The notes under the pieces are model-generated. The model was not told the origin of the DNA and made no database searches. It saw nothing but the letters and a program-made list of their open reading frames with translations. Shown in pieces: positions 61,101 through 64,000 of a stretch of 64,000 bases of DNA. The DNA comes from Caprimulgus europaeus (lineage: Eukaryota; Chordata; Aves; Caprimulgiformes; Caprimulgidae). The first letter of the stretch is position 1; the number at the start of each line of letters is the position of its first letter. Position numbers and translations under genes: made by a program. The stretch is from positions 45,242,037 through 45,306,036 of the forward strand of contig OU015525.1 of NCBI GenBank assembly GCA_907165065.1. Direction: 5' to 3'.

Positions 61101-64000
61101 CAGTACGGAGCAGGCACACCTGCAAGACCCTGCAGGGGAGGGAGGTCCCTGGAAAGGCTGCAGGAGTCAGCACCCACAGCTGTCCCCTTCCTTGTCAGTG
61201 CACAGAAAGACTGTCAGCCCCAGCTAAGAGCCGCTGGCAAACAGAGGGGCAAGAGGATGAGAGAGAGTAGGAACTGAAGCACCCAGGAGAGTTACCACCC
61301 TTGAACTGGGTCACTGGGGAATCTGTCTGGGCTTTTTGGATGGAGTCAAGGCTGTGGGGAACACAAGTACTGCTGAAGCCAGATGTCTGGTTTGTCTTCT
61401 CCTGACATTTATCCAATTCATTTCCCTTAAAAACATCCCATAAGGAGTCTTGGTATAAAGGGTTCTGGCAGGAAAGTCTGTAAAGAGTTAATACATTTGG
61501 TCTCCAGCTCTGGCAGGCTGGATTCATTTCCTACTTATATCACACATGAAAATAAATTCAATCTTCTCCCTATGCTTTTCCACAAAAAAGAAGTTTGCAC
61601 TCTATTTGAGTAGATAAGCAGCCTTTTGCTCTGGAGAGGCCAATGTGGGGAAGTGAAGGAGTGATGCTGATTAAAAAAGGAGGCAAACCAGTCCCTGCCT
61701 TCCTAAGGAGACCTGCACAAGTCTTATGGCAACCGTACTGAGACCACCTGGTGCTTCAGACAGCAGTGACTCTTAGGCAACGATCCTTCGGATTGTGTTC
61801 TTGATAGTTTAAAAACACAGACTGCACTCGTGCTAAATGAAACAATAGTTTTAACTAATTTTCACTGAACAAGGACATTTCTTCATTAAATTTTAAAGGA
61901 TGTGGTCAAATAATTTTTAGCAATTTCACTGTTAATTTAAGCTCTACTTTTAATATCAGCCGAAAAATTGAAAAGGATTCTTTTAAAATCAGTTTTTCAT
62001 CTTTGTTTTGGCAATGTTTTATTTCTTTCATTTTTACCTAAATTTAACTACTGCTGTTTTTCTTTTGATAGCAATATTTGGTATTTGTACCAGACAATCC
62101 CCATAGCAAGAAGGTATCTGTAAATGTGAACTCAATGGAACTGAGTGTTACCAAAATAGTTCTAGAAACAATGTTTGACAATTTATAGAATGCCATATAT
62201 GGCAATACTCAGGCCCATACTTTTCTGTGAAAACAAAAAGAATTTAAAACTAATTTCTGGCTTAAGTTATGGATAAGGTGCAAAATAAAACTGATCAATC
62301 ACCCTCACCCCTTTCTCTGATCCCCTGATGAAGCTAAAACTCAGCATTCAAATGGAAGTGCACCCCCCCAGTATTCAAATTTTGGTCTGAAAAGCATATA
62401 CAGGACTGCCATCCATGGCACAAAAGGTGAAAGAGAACTAAAAATATAAAATAAGGTTTTGATTTGACTGCATATGAAAGATGAGAAGAGACAAATCTCC
62501 CAGTGCCAGGAAACATTTCACCTATAGCTGTCCCAAATCATACCAGTGACCTCATGGATCCTACTACCTTCTTTCACAGACTGCCAATCATCTGGTATAT
62601 GAGCTACATCTAACCATGTCTCACTTCACCTGCATCCTCAAATTTCCCAAATTCCACCAAAAGATGCACACCAGTGTGAACCCGTGGAAAAGACAAGAAC
62701 TTCACAATATTGCATGCACTACCAAATCCCAGGCAACTTCTCCTCTTCTGCCTCTGCTCTGAGAAAACATCCTTTATTTCATGTGTACCTTGCATGTGGG
62801 AAGAGAGGCCAGCACCCTGGTACTCAGTTCCTCACACCTGAGAGGCACTGAAAGTCCTGGACTGTGGATGGGAGCTTGAGCACACGCTGACCTATTCCCT
62901 TCCACATCCAACCCTTTCTGAAGACAGGGGAGCTTCCAGGTGGCCAGCTAGTGCTGTGAAAGCCAGCAGCCTGACGCCTGCTTCCCTGGCACACAGATGT
63001 AAAAGGCATGGTGGCATTTCTGCTCCCAGGGCATTGAGGCATTCTGAAATTCCTTCTCATATGCATGCAAGAGCCCCTAATCTCACCATTCTTCTACATG
63101 TAAACCAACAAAACATGAAGTATGACAGATGACAGGAAGGATTTCTCTCTGCTACTGCTCACCTGCAATGGAAGCTCGAAAGTGCCCCTAAAATACCCTC
63201 TAAATCCCGTACTTATTCTGACCTTTTTGGGATCTCTATCTCCTTAGCCATCTTTGAACATCCTAAAAGCAGCACGTCCTTATCGCACTGTAGAACTGCA
63301 CCGCGTTCTTTGCCCTAAAGCACCTCTTCAGCAATTTCAGACAGAAGAAAACCTGTGTCACCGGATGTTGATACAAGGGGAGGGGATGTTTATGACGCAC
63401 AGAGGACGGAGCCTTTCAAGTGACTAACAGCCACCCATTCTCAGGGATGATTCTGCACGTTGAGCACTGTAATAGAAAAACTCTATGACCTGATGAGCCA
63501 AGTGCACTGTGGCCCAGGAGTTGGAGGTGACTGCCTTCTTGGGATTCAAGCACATAGAAATGACAGATGAATTACACCTTGGACCTCCAAATGAAGCACT
63601 TGTGTAAATAGAGATAATCTGGACATTACCCTTATCTGTCTTTACAGATATTGTTAATATATCTAAGGATAAATGCTGGGGAAGATAGCTAGGAATATGT
63701 ATTCAAAGCGATCAAGTCAAATTCAGCTGCAGCTGATTCAAACAGTTTTAATTCAACTAGTACTGAGAGAGCCAGTCAGCGCTTGGGAGTAAGACTGCAA
63801 ATTGTTTGCTTGTCTGTAACAGAGAGCTGGAACTCTTGGGCATCCCAGGTCTCCTGGGCATCCCACCTGTGCAGCCAGGGCAGCAGTCACTGCAGAAGCA
63901 GCAGCCCTGCTGAAATGCATGCAGGTCATAAAGCAACCACAGCTAACATGAGTGCGACAGGTCATTCAACTGTGGTAAAAAGATGCAAAACGAAACAGAT
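58137..64000. other. Non-coding; nothing recognised
   Basis: About 5.9 kb has short chance frames only. The longest, 60804-61277 (157 codons, plus strand), has no known motif and ends in a low-complexity basic stretch. I see no repeats, RNA genes or promoter-like islands. Confidence 0.55.

Noticed and set aside
60804-61277. 157-codon plus-strand frame
   Set aside because: No motif, low-complexity C-terminus, and isolated from any other coding signal.
1-64000. tRNA, rRNA, CRISPR array, operon-type gene clusters
   Set aside because: None seen; the window is intronic or flanking vertebrate sequence.

Overview
The window looks like nuclear DNA from a bird. It carries several CR1 LINE copies with the avian 3' end (tails of the ATTCTATG type) and two solo LTRs of kinds common in bird genomes. 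Overall base composition is A+T-leaning with long introns. I cannot fix the species. The LTR types suggest a neoavian bird, but this is an inference.

The only host coding sequence I can support is the 5' end of the alpha-dystrobrevin gene (DTNA) on the minus strand. The first coding exon lies at 22346-22413 and the next coding exon at 16450-16530. They join in frame across a 5,815-bp intron and encode residues 1-48, plus the first base of codon 49, of a protein that starts MIEDCGKRGN and continues into the [11 protein letters not shown] segment of the dystrophin-type EF-hand region. Both exons have GTAAGT donors and good acceptors. Positions 1-16449 should therefore be the next intron. The roughly 41.6 kb to the right of 22413 is most simply the intron(s) between the coding start and upstream non-coding first exons. 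I found no promoter island or further exon there.

Layout from left to right: 1-1158 is a decayed CR1 copy (+) split by a roughly 135-bp insert, and an inverted copy of 113 bp of that insert lies at 2111-2223. The stretch 2224-7477 is plain intron. A complete 1,152-bp solo LTR with a 5-bp target duplication occupies 7478-8629. It is followed by intron with an (AAT)n tract, a perfect 15-bp hairpin and a small CR1 tail (13870-13950). Exon 3-like coding exon sits at 16450-16530. A CR1 copy (-) at 20596-21370 and a decayed solo LTR (+) at 21456-22030 lie back to back inside the intron, just downstream (in gene orientation) of the first coding exon. To the right of that exon come two more CR1 tails (23951-24150, 34113-34270), a (GGGA)n array (51025-51119) and a relatively well preserved CR1 3' end (57635-58136). 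The remainder is non-coding sequence in which I recognise nothing.

I found no undescribed system. The points most worth a second look are the translation start of DTNA (start codon one base from a splice junction, with a stronger in-frame ATG at codon 12), the LTR close to that exon, the inverted duplicate around the split CR1, the perfect hairpin at 9993-10029, and the palindrome-bearing segments at 24991-25010 and 26932-26959.
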